The position numbers and the translations under genes were made by a program. The notes beneath the pieces are model-generated. The model was not told where the DNA came from and did not search any database. It saw only the letters and a list, made by a program, of their open reading frames with translations. Positions 62,401 to 64,000 of a stretch of DNA of 64,000 nucleotides are shown in pieces; position 1 is the first letter of the stretch; each line of letters begins with the position of its first letter. Origin of the DNA: Amblyornis subalaris (lineage: Eukaryota > Chordata > Aves > Passeriformes > Ptilonorhynchidae); NCBI GenBank assembly GCA_018881555.1, contig JACAXG010000504.1, positions 1 to 64,000 of the forward strand, read 5' to 3'.

Positions 62401-63734
62401 CTAGCTGGGAGAGCCAGCCTGACAAGATGCTTTGTGCTCCAGGGGAAGAGGGATCTACTTCTGCTTTAGGTACTCGCTTAGGGACTCCAAAATCTGGCAT
62501 CCTGGGCACGTCTGGTGTTTCCTGCCTATGTGACCCGGGCAACCTGTTTCTCCCTGCATACAGAAATATCACTTTTTCCTTGATCCAACCTGGGTTTTTT
62601 TCTGCTCAAACAGGCTTCAGATGATTAAGCTGGATGTGTCAGAAGGTCTGAGAGCATGTCCCATTTCCCACAGAGCTGACATAGGGAAAATCGGCCAGTT
62701 GGATGCATATGCAACCCTCCACGGGGGCACTTCAGGTTCCACACTTACAGAAATAAAATACATCATGAAGTGGCTACTAAAGAGAGGTAAGAAAGAGCTG
62801 TGGTTTCGAGTAACTTCCACAAAAAACAGCCAGCAAAACCCCACCTGAAGTGTTCAGTTGCATTTCTGGTCGTAGCTCATACTCTGAAGGGTTTTTTCCG
62901 GCTCACAGGCGTGTGGGAGCGCTAACAGATTTGCTGTCTCCAGTAAGTGCCTGGCACAAGTCACCCCAAACAGAGACTGAGGCCTGCTTTGAAGTGTCAG
63001 ATCTCTTTAAACTGAAATCAAATTGAATGAGGGACAGGATCTCTCTCCTCTGGTTGTGGGAGATGATAACCTGAAGCAGCCTCTACACACACACTGCATT
63101 CCGAAGGCAACACAGGAGAGATGGATACACCAGAAACACCAGAGGGATGGCAGCTATTTCTACAATCCAGGTTGAACGTGCTCTATTAAACCAGGTTTTC
63201 CCTCCTGTAACATTGCACCTGCCTGTAGCTTTGGAGGAGGCTGAAAACCCGGATGTGAAGACAAACTGAGCTAGACTGAAGCAGGCTGGCCAGCCAAGTC
63301 CCTGCCTGTGTCTGCCATTTGAGCCTCCTGCCACCTATCCAGTTGGTACCAGGGTGCTCCAGAGGAGTTCTCCATCAGCAGAGAGTTGGGAAGTGCCAGT
63401 GAGATCAAAAGAGCAAGTAGACAGGCTATCTAGTATGTTCTGGAGGGAAGAGGGAAGGTCCAGGGACAGCTGGTCACAGCAAGGGTGGGTGAAGCAGCAC
63501 ATCTTGGCTATAAAAAGCAGCACAACGGAGAGGTCTCAAAAGGAAAGCCTTGGGTGGTGAGGCCTTCGTGTGGTGTGGCCCCCAGTGCCCAGGAACCATC
63601 ATCTCACCTTATGAAATACGTACAAAGGACAGTGAGAAAGAGCTGATGAAGCCAGCTTGGAAACGGGGATAAACAGCCCTGGAGAGGGGAGAGCAGAGCA
63701 GGGTTTGTGTTGCAGGGGATGGCAAGTCTGGCGA
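59403..63734. other. No gene seen; polypurine tract only
   Basis: About 4.3 kb without a supported exon or transposon other than the tract at 61648-61731. Frames of up to 129 codons are unsupported. The CAST gene would be expected further right by synteny. Confidence 0.5.
61648..61731. repeat. Polypurine (GGAAAA/GAAAAA)n tract
   Basis: About 84 bases on the plus strand with only A and G, in imperfect 6-12 base units. Pure polypurine tracts of this length can form triplex DNA. Lys/Arg/Glu-rich or Phe/Ser-rich frames here are artefacts of the repeat. Confidence 0.9.
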
Positions 63735-64000
63735 TGGCTGAGAGAGCTGGGGTTGTTCAGCCTGGAGAAGAGAAGACTCCAGGGAGACCTCAGAGCCCCT
63801 TCCAATACCTAAATGGGCTCCAAGAGAGCTGGAGAGGGACTTTGCACAAGGGCCTGGAGGGACAGGACAAGCAGGAATGGCTTCAAACTGACAGAGGGCA
63901 GGGTTCGGTTAGATACTGGGAAGGAATTCTTGACTGGGAGAGTGGTGAAACACTGGAACAGGTTTCCCAGAGAAGCCGTGGCTGCCTCATACTTGGGAGT
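63735..64000 (+). mobile_element. CR1 LINE, 3' part, cut by the window end
   Basis: The frame reads LGLFSLEKRRLQG-like sequence followed by RNGFKLTEGRVRLDTGKEF and VVKHWNRFPREAV-like blocks, the conserved C-terminal end of CR1 ORF2. It continues past the window edge. It is less eroded than the 5.7-7.4 kb copy. Confidence 0.88.

Overview
This window is nuclear DNA from a bird, most likely a songbird. The evidence is a vertebrate 14-exon gene with GT-AG introns, many CR1 LINE fragments that end in the avian ATTCTATGAT-type 3' repeat, several LTR-retrotransposon LTRs of a type common in birds, and an ITPRIPL1-like single-exon gene of the kind amplified in passerines. PCSK1 lies between ELL2 and CAST in other vertebrates and on chromosome Z in chicken. 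Z linkage is therefore likely here, but neither neighbour is visible.

The main gene is PCSK1 (prohormone convertase 1/3), complete on the minus strand. Its start codon is at 41118 and its stop codon at 15865. I resolved all 14 coding exons at base level. Every junction is GT-AG and the reading phases fit throughout. They encode 749 residues: a signal peptide, a prodomain that cleaves after Arg111, a subtilisin-type catalytic domain (Asp168, His209, Ser383, oxyanion Asn310), a P domain with RRGD at 518-521, and a helical C-terminal tail. The first exon lies in a CpG island (about 40.0-41.7 kb). A perfect cAMP-response element sits 187 bp upstream of the ATG and a second one sits in intron 1. 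The likely 3' end is near 13.28-13.35 kb, where two AATAAA signals precede a GU-rich stretch. The bird protein lacks the Arg-Arg C-terminal processing site of mammalian PC1/3 and one N-glycosylation sequon.

Left flank (1-13 kb): gene-poor DNA with a probable solo LTR (3.2-3.6 kb) and two head-to-head CR1 copies (4.27-5.26 kb minus; 5.69-7.45 kb plus). No host gene was found.

Right flank (41.8-64 kb): a 48-bp minisatellite at 45.4 kb, a cluster of LTRs in both orientations (48.2-51.9 kb), scattered CR1 3' ends, and a broken ITPRIPL1-like gene (54.55-55.82 kb, minus). That gene's reading frame is split by a roughly 124-bp CR1 insertion carrying one in-frame stop. It also lacks the C-terminal part of the Mab-21-like region. 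The window ends inside another CR1 copy.

I found no bacterial-style operon, CRISPR array, or undescribed multi-gene system. The most unusual observations are the CR1-split ITPRIPL1 copy, the missing PC1/3 tail-processing site, the CRE pair around PCSK1 exon 1, and the GC-rich tandem repeat in PCSK1 intron 1 that leaves both strands open over hundreds of codons.
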